Shown in pieces: positions 33,371 through 45,870 of a stretch of 64,000 bases of DNA. Every line of letters starts with the position of its first letter. Within the stretch, counting starts at the first letter, position 1. The translations under genes and the position numbers were made by a program. The stretch covers positions 1-64,000 of the forward strand of contig JANBQC010000011.1 in the NCBI GenBank assembly GCA_027576995.1. The letters run 5' to 3'. The stretch comes from Dimargaris cristalligena. Its lineage: Eukaryota > Kickxellomycota > Dimargaritomycetes > Dimargaritales > Dimargaritaceae. Under the pieces are notes generated by a model. That model was not told the origin of the DNA and ran no database searches. It saw only the letters and a list, made by a program, of their open reading frames with translations.

Positions 33371-34543
33371 TTAGAACTTGAGGGGCTTGGCCTGTTCCCA
33401 GGGGAATTCTTCGCGGCCGAAGTGACCGTAGCAGGCAGTGCGCTTGTACATGGGCTTGAACAGGTTCAATTCCTTGACGATGACACCGGGGCGGAGATCG
33501 AAGTTGTTGTTGATGATCTTCAGGAGGTCGGCGTCGGAACGCTTACCAGTGCCATAGGTATCGACGAAGATGGACAGAGGATGGGCAACACCGATGGCGT
33601 AGGACACCTGGACGAGAGCACGACGGGCCAGGCCGGCGTGGACCAGGGACTTGGCGATCCAGCGGGCGGCGTAGGCGGCAGAGCGGTCGACCTTGGACCA
33701 GTCCTTACCCGAGAAGGCACCACCACCGTGGGCACCCCAACCGCCGTAGGTATCGACGATAATCTTACGACCAGTCACACCGGCATCACCCTGGGGACCA
33801 CCAATGATGAACTGGCCCGAGGGCTGCAGATGGTAGACGGTCCGGTCACTGAGGTAGTGGGCGGGCACGACAGCGTCAATGACCTTATCCTTGAGCTCAC
33901 GACGGATAACCTCGTTGGTGGCTTCAGGACCATGCTGGGTAGAGATAACGATGGTGTGGACGCGCTGGGGCACCATAGCGCCGTTTTCGTTGCGGTATTC
34001 GACAGTGACCTGGGTCTTGGAGTCGGGACGCAGCCAACTGAGCTCGCCGCTACGGCGGAGCTCGCTCATCTTAGCGTTCAGCTTGTGGGAGAGCACGGCA
34101 GTGAGAGGCATGAGCTCGGGGGTTTCGTCGGTGGCATAACCGAACATGATACCCTGGTCACCGGCGCCGGTATCCTCGAGGGCAACACCGTTCTGGGCCA
34201 GACCCTGGGCAATTTCGGGGGACTGCTGCTCAATGGCCACGAGCACGTTACAGGTCTTGTAGTCGAAACCCTTGGCAGAGTCGTCATAACCAATCTCCTT
34301 AATGGTTTCGCGGATAATTCGCTGGTAGTCCAAGGTGGCCTTGGTGGTGATCTCACCAAGAACCATGATCATACCGGTCTTGGTGGCGGTTTCGCAAGCC
34401 ACCTTGGAAAGGGGATCCTGCTCCAGACAAGCGTCCAGGATAGCGTCGGAGACCTGGTCGCAGATCTTGTCGGGGTGGCCCTCACCCACGGATTCGGAGG
34501 TGAAGAGGAAGGTCTCGGACTGCTCAGGGATAGCGTGAGTCAT
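33371..34543 (-). CDS. S-adenosylmethionine synthetase
   Basis: Makes S-adenosylmethionine from methionine and ATP; cytosolic, central to methylation and polyamine supply. The 390 residues match the family's usual length of about 385-400. Visible marks: [16 protein letters not shown] (ATP/methionine site) at residues 11-26, [12 protein letters not shown] at about 126-137, GGGAFSGKD at about 273-281, and the C terminus [15 protein letters not shown] chose the ATG at 34543 because it lies in CACCATG and matches the family start; an in-frame ATG at 34582 would add 13 low-complexity residues. CCCCTACAG just upstream of 34543 could be a 3' splice site of a leader intron. No introns within the coding region. 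A TATATATA lies at 34709-34716. Confidence 0.97.
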   Translation of the reverse strand: MTHAIPEQSETFLFTSESVGEGHPDKICDQVSDAILDACLEQDPLSKVACETATKTGMIMVLGEITTKATLDYQRIIRETIKEIGYDDSAKGFDYKTCNVLVAIEQQSPEIAQGLAQNGVALEDTGAGDQGIMFGYATDETPELMPLTAVLSHKLNAKMSELRRSGELSWLRPDSKTQVTVEYRNENGAMVPQRVHTIVISTQHGPEATNEVIRRELKDKVIDAVVPAHYLSDRTVYHLQPSGQFIIGGPQGDAGVTGRKIIVDTYGGWGAHGGGAFSGKDWSKVDRSAAYAARWIAKSLVHAGLARRALVQVSYAIGVAHPLSIFVDTYGTGKRSDADLLKIINNNFDLRPGVIVKELNLFKPMYKRTACYGHFGREEFPWEQAKPLKF

Positions 34544-34708
34544 GGTGACTGCTGTAGGGGGGAGAGGGGAGCCAGAGGACATATAGGAGAAGGGGGGTGG
34601 TTTGTGGTTAAAGAGGGAAACCAGAAGGATGTGGGAAGAAAGGGGTAACGGTGGTAGTGCAACAAGGAAAGAACAGTAGAAAGGAGAGGGGGGAGGATGG
34701 TTGCAGCC

Positions 34709-34716
34709 TATATATA
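34709..34716 (-). promoter_or_regulatory. TATA-like box of SAM synthetase
   Basis: A TATATATA octamer about 165 bases upstream of the start codon, followed on the coding strand by a CT-rich leader. Confidence 0.5.
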
Positions 34717-37700
34717 CTGCCTTCTCTCTCTATAAGGATGCGGGTGACGTGTGGACCAAGCCAGGCAAACTAGAGTTACGGTTGGCAAGCGGATGGGACG
34801 ACAATAATTATTACAGGGGGAGGTGGTGTAGTTACCCCAGGTTACACGGGGATATGGGAAAATGGCCGAATGGCGTGGTTTGTAACCAGTACAGTGAGTG
34901 AGTACAATGAGACTTACAGTAAATAAATATATATGGGTGTGGCGGGGAGAGGGTGGTGAAGTGGGCAGCTGATAGGCTAATAGACAAGGAACAAGAGGAG
35001 GAAATGCAAGCACAGGCACGTGGATTCAACAGCAATGGAATGTGGATGAGTGGTGTGGTTAGTGGGTGAGAATGAGAAGGTAAACTGGAGCCTAGGAAGG
35101 CGAGGAGGAATCTACAAGTAAAGAGGGAGGCTTGGTGAGGATGAGAGGAGAGGTAGGGAAGGGAAACAGAGGGCTTAATATACCCTGTGCCCGGGCTATG
35201 CCAATGGGTCAGATAAGTCCAGGAGAGAGGGAGCCCTCCCCCATACACACACACACGTACACTAGAAGAAGTGGTGATGCTAATGAAATGATTATCCCGC
35301 GTCGTCTGAAGAAAAAAAACGGGGTTGAAAAAAAAGAAGGATTGGTGGGCCGATAATCAGACTTATGGAGGCGGATATGACTAATGGAATGGCGCAATTA
35401 TCTAACTTACCACAGCTAATAAATACGATTGGCACCGGTAATGATGGGAGCGGAGGTAGGATTGGTGACTTTCAGAAAAAGGCACGCGAATAACGGGGTA
35501 GTGTGGAAAAAAGGGAGGAGTATAATAGGGGCGGGATGGTTTGGACCAGGTGGAATTAATGTAGTGCAGGGAGCTATTAATTGGTTATTAGAGAATGATT
35601 TAAAAAGTGGACGGATGCGTGGAGCAATCAATAATGATAACACAACTACTACTAATAAGAATAGTAATAAGAATACGAGTAAGGATGCTCTGCTCCAGTG
35701 GGGGGGGGGGTGACGCGGTTATTGGAAATGCGGCTGTAGAATCAATAAACAGGGCTGTGAAAGTGGTACGAGGGATAGAGAGGCAGGCTGATCGGCTCTA
35801 TACGCGATAGTACCGAAACGAGAGCGGGAAAGCGAGGGGCAGGCGGATTAATGAGAGTCCAAAGGGAAAAGATACACGGAGAACAAAGAGAGATGGATGA
35901 GCGGTAGACGGCACTGCGAGGGGTTTATAAAGGAAGCTGAGCAGTCAGTCTCTCGGGCCGAATGCATATAGCGATGGACGAGACGGGAGGCGGTAGTATC
36001 GGATAAATGCAATAGACCGGGCCGGCTCCAGATATATGCGTGCGCATAGACGCGGTTTGCTTGATCTATCAGTTGGTTAGGAAATGGAATGGCGCGACTT
36101 ACTTGTATGTATAGTATAGTAGTAAGTAAGGTGTGGATGGACGACGATGATCCAAAAGGGTGGAGAATGGCGCCATTTCAGACCTATCACCAGCCACCGC
36201 TGAAAATGGCTCCATTTAGTTTGGTTGACTCTCTCCCTATATTCTAGTTACTTAGGCCAAGGCAATATTAGAGTGTATTGGATTGGATGGGCTGGCTGGG
36301 AGGAGGTCTATTAGCGGATGAGGCGGTTGGTAAAGAGTAAAGTAGTATTCAGTAGCTTCTCCTCTGCCATATATACACTAGCCCGTCCCTATTTTGGACG
36401 ACTGCTAAATTATGACTATCCCTATTACTCCCCGATTGGTGCAGAATGAATCCCCCAGATAACGGATGGGCTCTATACCCCGCTCCACGCCCATAACCTG
36501 CACAAGAAATGGGTGCTTATTATTCTGCCGACCCATCATCCCCGATTGGCTTGATGGTCCGGTCACAACTGGACCATCCCCTCTCCCTTAGAATACATGA
36601 TTTAGGGATATTAAGTTGGTTAAATTAATACCACCCACTTTCCTTCTCCCAATGCATGGATGAGCCTGGCCTGGTGTGAAAAGGGGAAAGGGTAATTAAT
36701 AGTAATAGTATTACCTATTACCATGGCGCAGATTCAATGGGGCCGCGGTCACGTCGGCCGATGATTGGGAGAGACGAACCCAATGTGCTTTTTCTCTTCT
36801 CATATCCCACTGCCCCTATACTACTTGTCCTCCGGGGTTGTCTTCCGCTATCCCCACCACCATCTGACATGGCATGTGAGAGGCGTAGGGTAGCGTCCCC
36901 ATTGCGGTTGTGCGTCTCTCTCACACACCCTTTGGCGCTAGATAAATAAGGATTAATCTACGGGTAATAAACACTATACTATAGTAAAGTATAATAATAG
37001 ACGTGTGAGTGGTGGGTACGAACCGAAGGGTGAACCCCGTCGCTTGTGTGACTGTCCCCAATAGGTGGTTGACCCGAGTGGCTGGATGTTGTCTGGTTGA
37101 CATGTCCGTCTTAAAGTACAGGGTTTCATGACTATATGGATGAAGGCAGATTGCTAATATAACCCCATTATGACACACCTGCGCCAACTCCTCTCTTAAG
37201 TCCCCTCCATCCTTCGGTTATTCTATCAGCATATACACAGCCTCACCCCCTTAAGGCTAGTCACACGCCCTTCCCCATATCTCTTCGGCAGTTGCCTTGG
37301 GGGTGTAAATCAACATGGGTGTTTAGTAGGTGTAGGATAGTCCTTGGCTGTTGTTGATATTGGGTTGGCTGGGGAGCAATTGATGGAAATTGCGCCGCCC
37401 TAAAAAACCCCCCGTCAACAACAATAGATTACTGATTGATCAGCCAACGGGGTGGTTGCTGAGGTTGATTTTCCGAGATGCCGGATATAAGTCAGCGATG
37501 GTCATGAACCAAATAATAGGCAATGGGAAGTCTCGCCTTTCTGTGGATAGGCACATGTTGATGCAGTGGCGATTCTTTCTGGCGGGCCTGGAGTCCCAAA
37601 GCAAACCTGCCCCACTGTGAACGACCCTTATCATCCCTGGCCTGGTGATGGTAGGTAATCCAGTGAAATTTCGGATAATGTGGTTAAATTCATCCGTCGG

Positions 37701-38870
37701 TCTGCCTGCTTTACTCCAACAGTATTCACATGTGCATGGAGAGATACCCGTCATCTGGAAAGTAGTGACTGTTGTCTGGGGGGTTCACGGGATAAATTTA
37801 TACCTCTAGTTCAGCCGAGCTGGGCCACATGGGCAAAGGTCGCCGTGACGGCATCTATCCTTTATTGGAGATGGGTATGAAGCCCATTCAGCCCGAAGGA
37901 CTGGCATACCCCTCTACCAGGGACCATCAGCATAGGTGGGATGTGGGTGGAAGCGGCGGGTGAGAGGCCATCGCCACAGGATACCTGCTAATGCTTATGG
38001 TAATAATCATTCCGGGCCCCCACTTGATAGATCACTCCGCCACCAAGACCCATTTGCACGGGAGATTGGCTTTAATATGACTCCCCTCTCCCCCATCTTC
38101 CAGGCTTCTGTACTGGCGATTAACTAAAGCCCATTTACTGCACGTAGGTCCACTGAACCTCCCTAAGAATAGCTTAAACGATTCAATCACAGACCAATTC
38201 AGAATACCTGCTTGTCCTAAGAATACCCTTTCTCACCCATTTGGATCTACTGGTTTAAAAGCCTTAGTGGATATAGCACATAATCGACAACTCCCCTCTC
38301 GAATTATAGACGGACCAGCAGGCAAACTCCATCCCGGAATATAATGAACGGACAGCACAGGTGTATATGGTATCTAATGAAGGTAGTTCTGATTACCATA
38401 TGCCTCCCTCTTCCCCCTTCACATAACTCACTCACTCATCTTTTAATTTCGGCTACTTTTCCGGACAGGGAAGGGAAGAGAGCTACAGCGATTTTAGGGT
38501 GAAATATCCCACAGGGCCATTTCATTTACTGATTCGTCCGAGCTGTGCCTCAGCCAAAAGACGGGAGGATAGAGTTTAGACAGCGCGTCTGTTCGGTATT
38601 CAGCTCCTTGCATTATTCAAAGCCATGGAAGGGGGTAATACTGGTACGAGGTAGACCGATTTTACCCAGAGGCCTTATGCTTTCTAGTAGGCTATCCCCC
38701 ACCCATTCCCCCTTTCCTTCCAGGGGAGGTGGTCTTCATTATTGGGATTCCCCGCTTACCTAACAGCCTAACCTGGCCCAAATTAGATGGACTAACCGTA
38801 CTTCCTCTTCTCCCCATCTATTTCACAACCGGACCACCGACGATCCCACCCCCCCCACCTTTATTCCACC
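34717..38870. other. Long intergenic region, purine-rich on the left
   Basis: From about 34.6 to 36.0 kb the + strand is purine-rich (GAGAGG, GGAGGA), meaning pyrimidine-rich upstream of SAM synthetase on its own strand; this mirrors the leader type of other genes here but is longer. A G10 run lies at about 35701-35710. From 36.0 to 38.5 kb I see nothing supported. The last 200 bases before 38871 are C- and T-rich and form the leader of the TMEM128-like gene. Confidence 0.45.
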
Positions 38871-39671
38871 ATGTCAGCTAGTCAATCGGCCCACCTCCAG
38901 AAGCGGACCGCACCCTCTCGGCCGCATATCGAAGAAGCCGGTCTTCCTGCCACATCCACCTCCGCAGGTGTCGAGCCGGAACATCCCACGTACCCACAGG
39001 GAAGACTTCCTCCCATTGCTGATTCGGGACGTGCCCCCGGCGCACTGCTATTTACGACCCTATTACTATTGCTCGGGTACACTTATGTCCAGTGGCTCGA
39101 TTTGGTCAACGTCTGGCGTTACGATGACCGGGTAACCCAGTAAGTAGTGTTTACATAGTGGTAGTGGCAATACTCTTAGACATGTACTAATATCCCCAAT
39201 ATAATGTATTGAATAATTAAGGGAGGGGGTATATCTATGTGGTTATCGGTATTTCAATTCATCTCACCTTGGTGCCCCTGAGTAATTTTACACATTTATT
39301 AATTGGGTCCGACTATATATATATATATATATATATATTGCCACCTGCTATCATGTCCCTTCCTAAATCGCCCCTTGTCATACCAATCAATCCCGTTTAG
39401 TACCATACTCCAATTGAGTGCGCTGGCATTTCTGCCCTTCGCCGTGACTATGTTCTATTTCCGGATTTATGTCCAGGGTATCCGGGGTATTCGGGTCAAC
39501 TGGAATCAGGGCGAGACGCTGTACCCCACCGCCATTCGGGTAGCATCATTCAGTTTGGTACTGGGCTATCTGTTAATTATTATAGCCTTTTGGCCCGTGT
39601 GGGGATTCTTAACGGTGGGCCATGTGTGTATACTATCCCTCGGACTTATCGGTGTCGTTCGTTTGTTCTGA
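38871..39671 (+). CDS. TMEM128-like four-helix membrane protein (two exons)
   Basis: Exon 1 is 38871-39139, exon 2 is 39401-39671. The donor GTAAGT and acceptor TTTAG restore the frame (two bases plus one), giving 179 residues. The start lies in CCACCATG. An N-terminal polar region of about 55 residues is followed by four hydrophobic helices: LLFTTLLLLLGYTYV, LSALAFLPFAVTMFYF, VASFSLVLGYLLIIIAFW and FLTVGHVCILSLGLIGVV. The stretch TLYPTAIRVASF...AFWPVWGFLT resembles the conserved core of TMEM128 family proteins (YP..I...SF....ALW.VW.F.T), ER-type proteins of unknown role. The match is from memory of the family pattern, so the name is tentative. The intron holds a TA microsatellite. Confidence 0.65.
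39314..39339. repeat. (TA)n microsatellite inside an intron
   Basis: A pure TA array of about 25 bases inside the 261-base intron of the TMEM128-like gene, about 60 bases before the acceptor. Confidence 0.9.
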
Positions 39672-39901
39672 TGGACCCATTCCGCATCCCAAAAGAAGGG
39701 TTACGGTTTTTAGTTGGTCTATACATATGTATGTTAATAAACCTCAATTATCGGAATTCATAATCCGCGTGGCCCTGGTGAATGAAACCACCCTCTAATC
39801 AATAACCTAAACTCCTAACATAGTAGATAAAAACATAATTTTATAGTATGGCGTTGGGGATGATCGTATGGAAAAGAGGGCAGGATAATAATGGATAGTG
39901 T

Positions 39902-40760
39902 TTAAAAGCCTGGGGGAGTCATTGCTGAGCCTTGTTGGGGCTGGGGGGAACCGGGCAGGCCGTGGATGGGGGCACCGGGCGGGTAAAGACCGGGCTCGAG
40001 GGCCTACCATGGTGTCGGGATCATATGCGGAATAGAGATAAAAGTATTTTTACAGAGGGGTGTTGTTAGTGGGAGGTTGGGAGAGTATGGAGGGATGGAT
40101 TGGGGTATTGTAACCCGGAAAGTGATTTAAGGAAAAAGTTGATCAGGCTGAATCATCAAGCGTGGAGGTGAATGTGCTAGTATTGCTCAATATTTGTTGT
40201 ATTTTCAAGGGTCTACTACCACACCTCTTAATACACAGCAACGAATGGACACCACTGTACAAATGGAGATACTAATATCTATACATATCTAGATAGACAG
40301 ATATAGTAGAGGTAGCTCTAAGCTCACCTTACTACAACCAACTTACCTGCTGGGGACCCGACTGAGTCAAGCGGGCTTCAGTATCGTACTGGGCCAAGGC
40401 CTGGTCCTTTTCCATTTCCAAAGCCAAGGGCACCAGGATCACCAACGCCGAAGTGGAAATGACCCAAGCGAGACCGCCCATCAGCCGGAAGCCGCTTTTA
40501 CCGGTATTCACCAGCGTATCGGCGCAGTGGCTAATGAGGTTACGCTGCCGCAAAGGGATGATATCCTTCAGGGCGACGATCCGTTCCAGGAGGGACTCGT
40601 CCTCGTACTCCTGGTCATCCTCGTCGTCTTCTACGTCGTCACCCTCGTCGAATTCGGAATCGTCGTATTCGGAGCCGGAGACGTCGGTGTATTCGTCCTC
40701 GTTTTCGAGTTCGAAATCCTCGCCGACTTCGAGGGTATTCAGTTGTTCGATTTTGACCAT
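39902..40760 (-). CDS. TOM22: TOM22, mitochondrial import receptor subunit (two exons)
   Basis: Central receptor of the TOM complex in the outer mitochondrial membrane. Exon 1 is 40760-40347, ending CAG|GTAAGT; exon 2 is 40003-39902 after TAG. Both are phase 0, and the 343-base intron gives 171 residues. Visible marks: a strongly acidic cytosolic N terminus (about residues 10-55), the family core LLERIVALKDIIPLRQRNLI, then a single membrane anchor GLAWVISTSALVILVPLALEME, and a Gly/Pro/Gln-rich intermembrane-space tail ending MTPPGF. Order and length agree with fungal Tom22. It is transcribed toward the TMEM128-like gene, with 230 bases between stop codons. Confidence 0.93.
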
Positions 40761-41526
40761 GTTGAGGTGTGAAGAAGAAGAAAAAAAAAGTGGGTGGTAG
40801 TAGTAGAGAGAATTACTGTTGGGAATGGAGCACTGAAGCTAGAGAAGGTTTACAGTATAAGAGAACACAACTAAGGACAAGGGAAAAAGAAAGCAGCAAC
40901 AGCAATCGTACAAGGAAGGGGGGAGGCGGCGCTTTGGGTGTTTAGATCAGGTGAAACGAATGGGTTGTGTGGGTTTGTTCTTCAGCTTGGTCGGCTGTCA
41001 GTAGTATAAAGGGTGGATTTTAGGGCCATATTGTACTACTGATGGCCTCCTCATTCATCCCAATCGTCATTGCTGCTGCAATGCCTAATCCCATTTCTAA
41101 ATGGTAGTCACGTGAATTATCGGTGAGAATGTCCTACTCCAACCTCATTACTAATAAATACCTCATTAGAAAACGAAGCGTATTACAACGTTCTCTATAC
41201 ATAGGGTGGTTCAATCTCCATCCATCAGGGATAACAAAACATCCTAATTCCAAACACTCCCAATAATACAGCCGGGTCGTATAAAAAATTACACATGATT
41301 CACTTATGCAATAATAAACAAATGAAAAGATCCTATATTGACGAGATGCTATGTTTTTATACATTATAAAAGCTGGGAAATGTTGGAGATAAGTAGGACT
41401 ACACCTAAAATTTGATTCTAAATAAAGAGCAGGGAAGAGTAGGTCAGGGGGGAAACACACGGAAACTCCGCAAAGGAAATGCCTTGGTAGTCGGGGAATA
41501 TAAAAGCACTCGGGTGGTTAAGTCAG
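40761..41526. other. Leader of TOM22 and intergenic DNA
   Basis: Purine-rich on the + strand just above 40760 (GAAGAAGAAG), the mirror of a CT-rich leader for the minus-strand gene. Above about 41,050 it is AT-rich. A 108-residue minus frame at 41134-41460 is unsupported. Confidence 0.4.
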
Positions 41527-42341
41527 CTACTCCTTTTTGATATCGGACAATTCCTCCTTATCGTCCTTGCTTAAGGACCAGAATGAATCCATTTTTTCGC
41601 GGTGCCATCTCTGAAGCTGAATGTTGGAGAAGCCGTATCAGATAGCAGTACAACCAATGATATTAGCATAGGTGGAATTAGTCGATCAGTGTTGGCATGA
41701 AATAATGCGTATCGATTGTTCGAAAGACATGGGGGGTAGTCAAGGACAGAATCCCGGTAATCGATATAGCTGTTAAAGTGGGATGTTGACTAGAATATTG
41801 TAATACTTACCGAGCTAAAACAGTGCTCATGTGGGCCGTAGTCAATGTAGAACAGCGAGTAATAGGTAACCGCTAAAGAGGGACGGGAACAATATAAAAA
41901 CAAATGCAAGTCATTAGAAATCTGCGTTCAAATGCTAGTAGCGATTTAGGTCAATAACCACTTGACAGTCAAGTAGTAATACCGAATGCGAGATAACATC
42001 GGGTTAACATCGCATATGAGCTTGACTGCTAATATTTACGCTGAAACCCTTCTGCATTACCAGACTCCTGTGGCTACTATGACCACCGCCATTAAGCTTT
42101 ACGGCGCGATAGACCTATAAATCACCCTAAATAATAATAATAATGATAATGATAATTAAAAAGACTTACCGGCCACAAATACATGCGAAAGGAAATGGAT
42201 ACGCCGGTGGCCCACGGTGGGCTTTAGCCTCTCGGGGTTGTGCACACGCCGGTAGTACTTGGCGCGCAGATCGGGACGGGTCGAAAAACGATCCCCCGCA
42301 CGCTTGTTGATGTAAAAGGGGGGTTGGTCGGCCGAACTCAT
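41527..42341 (-). CDS. Small single-helix protein of unknown function (three exons)
   Basis: Exons 42341-42170, 41872-41811 and 41616-41527 join in phase (one base left over, then phase 0), each with a GTAAG donor and an AG acceptor, giving 107 residues. The N terminus is basic and polar (FYINKRAGDRFSTRPDLRAK). One hydrophobic segment, HFLSHVFVAGAVTYYSLFYI (about residues 49-68), is followed by DYGPHEHCF and a charged C terminus (KDDKEELSDIKKE). The layout resembles small proteins of the inner mitochondrial membrane, and mitochondrial genes flank it, but I do not recognise the family. The third exon could instead start six bases later, dropping two residues. The three-exon structure with exact phase makes it very likely real. 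Confidence 0.72.
42132..42157. repeat. (AAT)n-type trinucleotide repeat in an intron
   Basis: Imperfect AAT/GAT units just inside the first intron of the 107-residue gene, next to its donor site. Confidence 0.8.
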
Positions 42342-43059
42342 GGTCAATGAAGCCCACAGTGCCCAAACAAAAAGTGGGTCGTTGGAAATGCCCTGTTAGG
42401 GGAATTATATAGCCTAGAGTGGCTATGGTTTTTTTGGGGGGGGGGAGGTTGATGTCGGGCCAGGCGGGCTGGTGTGTCGAAGGGAGTGCCGGTGTAGATA
42501 GGGTGATGTACAGGGAAGTAGCGAAGGGTCTAAGCGTTCTCCAACAAAATAAAACGACAAGGAGGAATAGTGAGCGACTTTCTTTAAACGCAAATGAATC
42601 TGGGTGATTCAAGGCTGAAGCGATTCGAAGGGATTGCGTGGCTTTCTTAATCGTACTGGGGAATAGGGAAAAGCACCAGAGCCAAGATGCTCCTCACATT
42701 ATTTTCCCAAAGATTAAAAAAAAAAATCCCCACGCCCCTTCCTTAAAATGTGGGCTATTATATTTTCCCTAGATTGCTGGGCTATCTTTACCCTTATCCC
42801 ACATACCACAGGGATCCAGCTCCCCTCCAGCATTAATGCTTTGGGTATCTTGGCCCTCGCTTAGCTTCATTCTCCAAGCCATCGCCTCTCTTTAAAAGGG
42901 TTGGTTGGTTATAGAATAGACATTGTCTTGCATAGGAAGGGTATTTATATTATAAATCAAGTACCATTTTCATCTTGTTAACTTAAAGCTGGTGAAAGCA
43001 GATTTTTTATATATAAAAAAATCGTATGTGAAGCAGGTCATCATGCAGAACACAAGCGA
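42342..43059. other. Intergenic region, no gene seen
   Basis: Contains a poly-T/poly-G junction at about 42429-42446 and poly-A near 42715-42726. It should hold the leader of the 107-residue gene and the 3' end of the uL24m transcript, both minus-strand. No other gene is supported. Confidence 0.5.
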
Positions 43060-44298
43060 CTACTTTTGGCGAGCGGCCCATTGCTTTCCACCTTTCCGTG
43101 TCAGTTGTTTTTTGGCTATGAAGGCCTTCTTGCGAACATTGGATAATTCGTAAAGCACCCCATTGGGGAATACCGGTTCGAGGAGGCTGGGCTTGTAAGT
43201 AACTTCCGCAACGACATCAGCGTCGGTATCGTGTGGGCCGTCTTTGATCCAAAATAAGTAAATACAATAGAAAATGGGTTGGTGATGCGAGTTAATGGCT
43301 ATAGCTTGGCCTTCACGATTCCGGTATCTAATTTCAAGTCGAATGCCAAGTATATTGAGTTTGGGTAGAGGCGCCATTCGGCATTTGAAAAATCAAATGG
43401 CCCGGCTATATAGTAAGGAGGGGGATATACATACCTTTCCGGGCGAACTGGTAGGCGGTAAACTTGGGTTTAGGAATCTCTGTATTCGTTTCTTTGGCAA
43501 ACCGGGTGGCGACTAGCTTCTTGGTCTCTTCGTCAAGCACTTTACGCGTGTACACCTTGGTGGGTCGTCTGGGGGGTGATGGAATGATCCAAGTAGTAAA
43601 GTAGATTAATCATGGGGAAGATATGGTGTTATTAATATGATTATGATTTAAAAAGGAAATGTTGACAAGGTGTTCTCGGGATGGGATGATTTAGATCAAT
43701 GTAACTTCAACACGTGCTGTTAGGTATAAGAACTACACAGGTTAATATACAAATACATTACTGGTCTGGAACCTTTATATATCTATAATAAGAGTCGGAC
43801 TTACCCGGTAGAGGGATCAAGCAGGGCAACATTAGTAACGTGGACAGGGGCTTCGATCTGGATTTTACCGTCGGGGCTGGAACTGGTCATGGGAACGTGT
43901 TTGTAGACCTGAAATTATGAAGATATAGGCGAATATATCAAAATATTTACAAATGAATTGTTTATATAAAGAACCATCGAGAAGATATGGGTTAATGGGG
44001 GGGGGATTGGGGGACAAGGCGATGGGACGGGGGAGACGTGTACGAGAGATATGGTATTTCAGAAGCCACGAAACTAGTGCTGAGGGTTACTTACCAAGTT
44101 TTTACCGCCGATCATGATTTGGTTCATTTTGCGAATGACTCGGGACACGGTGCCTGATTCACCCTTGTTCTTACCGGTCATGATCATGACCTTGTCACCA
44201 CGCACAATCTTCCAGCTCTTGATCTTGTCCTTATCGAGGATATACTTCTCCACCGGCTGGAGGCGGGTACTACCGCGGACGGGGGCTCTGAGCACCAT
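43060..44298 (-). CDS. Mitochondrial ribosomal protein uL24m (four exons)
   Basis: Large-subunit protein of the mitochondrial ribosome, equivalent to MRPL24 or yeast Mrpl40. Four exons join in exact phase: 44298-44095, 43908-43805, 43568-43435 and 43241-43060, giving 207 residues. Donors are GTAAGT, GTAAGT and GTATGT. Residues about 29-68 contain the KOW module (KIVRGDKVMIMTGKNKGESG, then GTVSRVIRKMNQIMIGGKNL). Exon 2 carries PVHVTNVALLDPSTG and exon 3 RPTKVYTRKVLDEETKK, both in the style of mitochondrial L24. The C-terminal exon adds LLEPVFPNGVLYEL, a motif shared with fungal homologues, and a basic tail. The last acceptor (TCAAAG) is weak, so the junction of exon 4 is the least certain part. 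Confidence 0.88.
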
Positions 44299-45870
44299 GG
44301 TAGAAAATTAATACGTAGACTAAGTTGAAAGGGAGGGATTGGAATGGGGGAAAGTAATGGTGAAGAAATGCGAACTGGACAGGATTCGACTGGATCGACT
44401 AGGTCAGTAGGCTGGGTAGGGCGGGGGTGGACTGGTCCCGTACAAGCACAGAAAGAAGTGGGAGAGAGGATTCGTGAGGAAGAGTGTAAGAGGGGACGAA
44501 GATCAAGAGGCCCATGGATCTCATTCAACAGTGGGGGGGTTAGAAAGCGGGAGTGAATCAGAAGCTTGGGGTGCAAAGTGGTAATGAGGTTGGTCGTTGA
44601 CTGGTGGGATAGATTTACGGAGATACTGCCAGCCATAGGTGAATAGTATAGGCTTTGGGGAGTTAAAGGAGCGCGCAGTGTGGATTAGGCGGGATAGTAG
44701 CCATGGTCCAAGGAATGCCGGTTATTAATGAATTATTTGATTATTTTGAATGTCCTATTTTAAGTTGAGTGCCAGCTAGGCGTTTGCTTAAATGGTTAAG
44801 TCCTTTTGACACAACCGTCGGTATGGATTGGTGCTATAATATTGCCTACACAGCACTTGTCCGAAGCACAGTAAATGTCGAGAAGTTGGTACTGGTGCTC
44901 TAAGCATTTGCCGCCTTTTAGTAAACTACGGCAAGTTGGGTAAATGGCCACAGCCCAAGTCTCCCCCAGCCGAGCCTGTTATAACCTGCTAACCCGGCCC
45001 ATTTAAAGTCGGGGGACTAGTTTATTTATATCCCAATATAATCAGTATATGAATGGCCCCGCCTCGCCAATTTATCATGAAAGGCCACCGGTTTGGTGGA
45101 ATGTTTATATTTCTACACGGATATAACCATTTATTTTTATGGAAGGGGATATCACATTCCTTTAGCACATTCCCTGGCCCGACTGGTCGTATCTGTCAAT
45201 GTTCCCTAGTTGGTTCAGTAATCCTCCTGAGACGACGGGAGATACACTCATGCTCTTCCGTCGTCAGGTGGAACTATCGGGTGTGAACAATGTAGATATG
45301 GAAACTGTTTATTGACCATGCTTGATTCCCACTTACGGATTTTTCTCCCAAAGCCTTCGCTTTTCTCCTCTTCTTGATCGTGTACTATATGTGCACTCCT
45401 GCCGCCTCCACACAGAGTAGACCCCCGTCCTAACCACCTGGTTCAGTAGTAGTAGTTCTCTCTTTTGAGCCGGTTCCTCTCCATTTCACTAATATATATT
45501 ATTATATATACAGATATACCCCACTTCCCCCCGTCTGTTCTACGCCTTCCAACCACTCAGGTCTATGTTCCACCCGAGACTGTAGCACAAGTGCATTTCC
45601 CCTCTCTATCGTTTTATTAGCCTCGACAATTACCCGAATCAAACCCCATTCACCACTCCGCCGGGTATTTTTTTAAACCGACCAACCCCGCACAGCCCGA
45701 GCAATAGCGACCGGGTCATTTTTTCTCATCGACAGACAATACCGAGTGTGCGTGGAGGGCCCAACCCATTGGATTAGCCTACTTTCGGTTGGTCATTCTC
45801 GAGTACAATAGCCAACCTAACCTAACCTACCCTGACCTGCATTCGTAATCCCTCTCCATCGCCCGCTACC
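44299..45870. promoter_or_regulatory. Divergent promoter region between uL24m and Mub1-like genes
   Basis: The left third is purine-rich on the + strand (leader of the minus-strand uL24m gene). The right third, from about 45300, is pyrimidine-rich and ends in CGCTACCATG at the Mub1-like start. A TA-rich stretch at about 45491-45511 could serve as a TATA region for the right-hand gene. No gene is seen in the middle. Confidence 0.45.

Noticed and set aside
33263..34648. A 461-residue + frame opposite SAM synthetase
   Set aside because: Antisense shadow of a strongly conserved, codon-biased gene.
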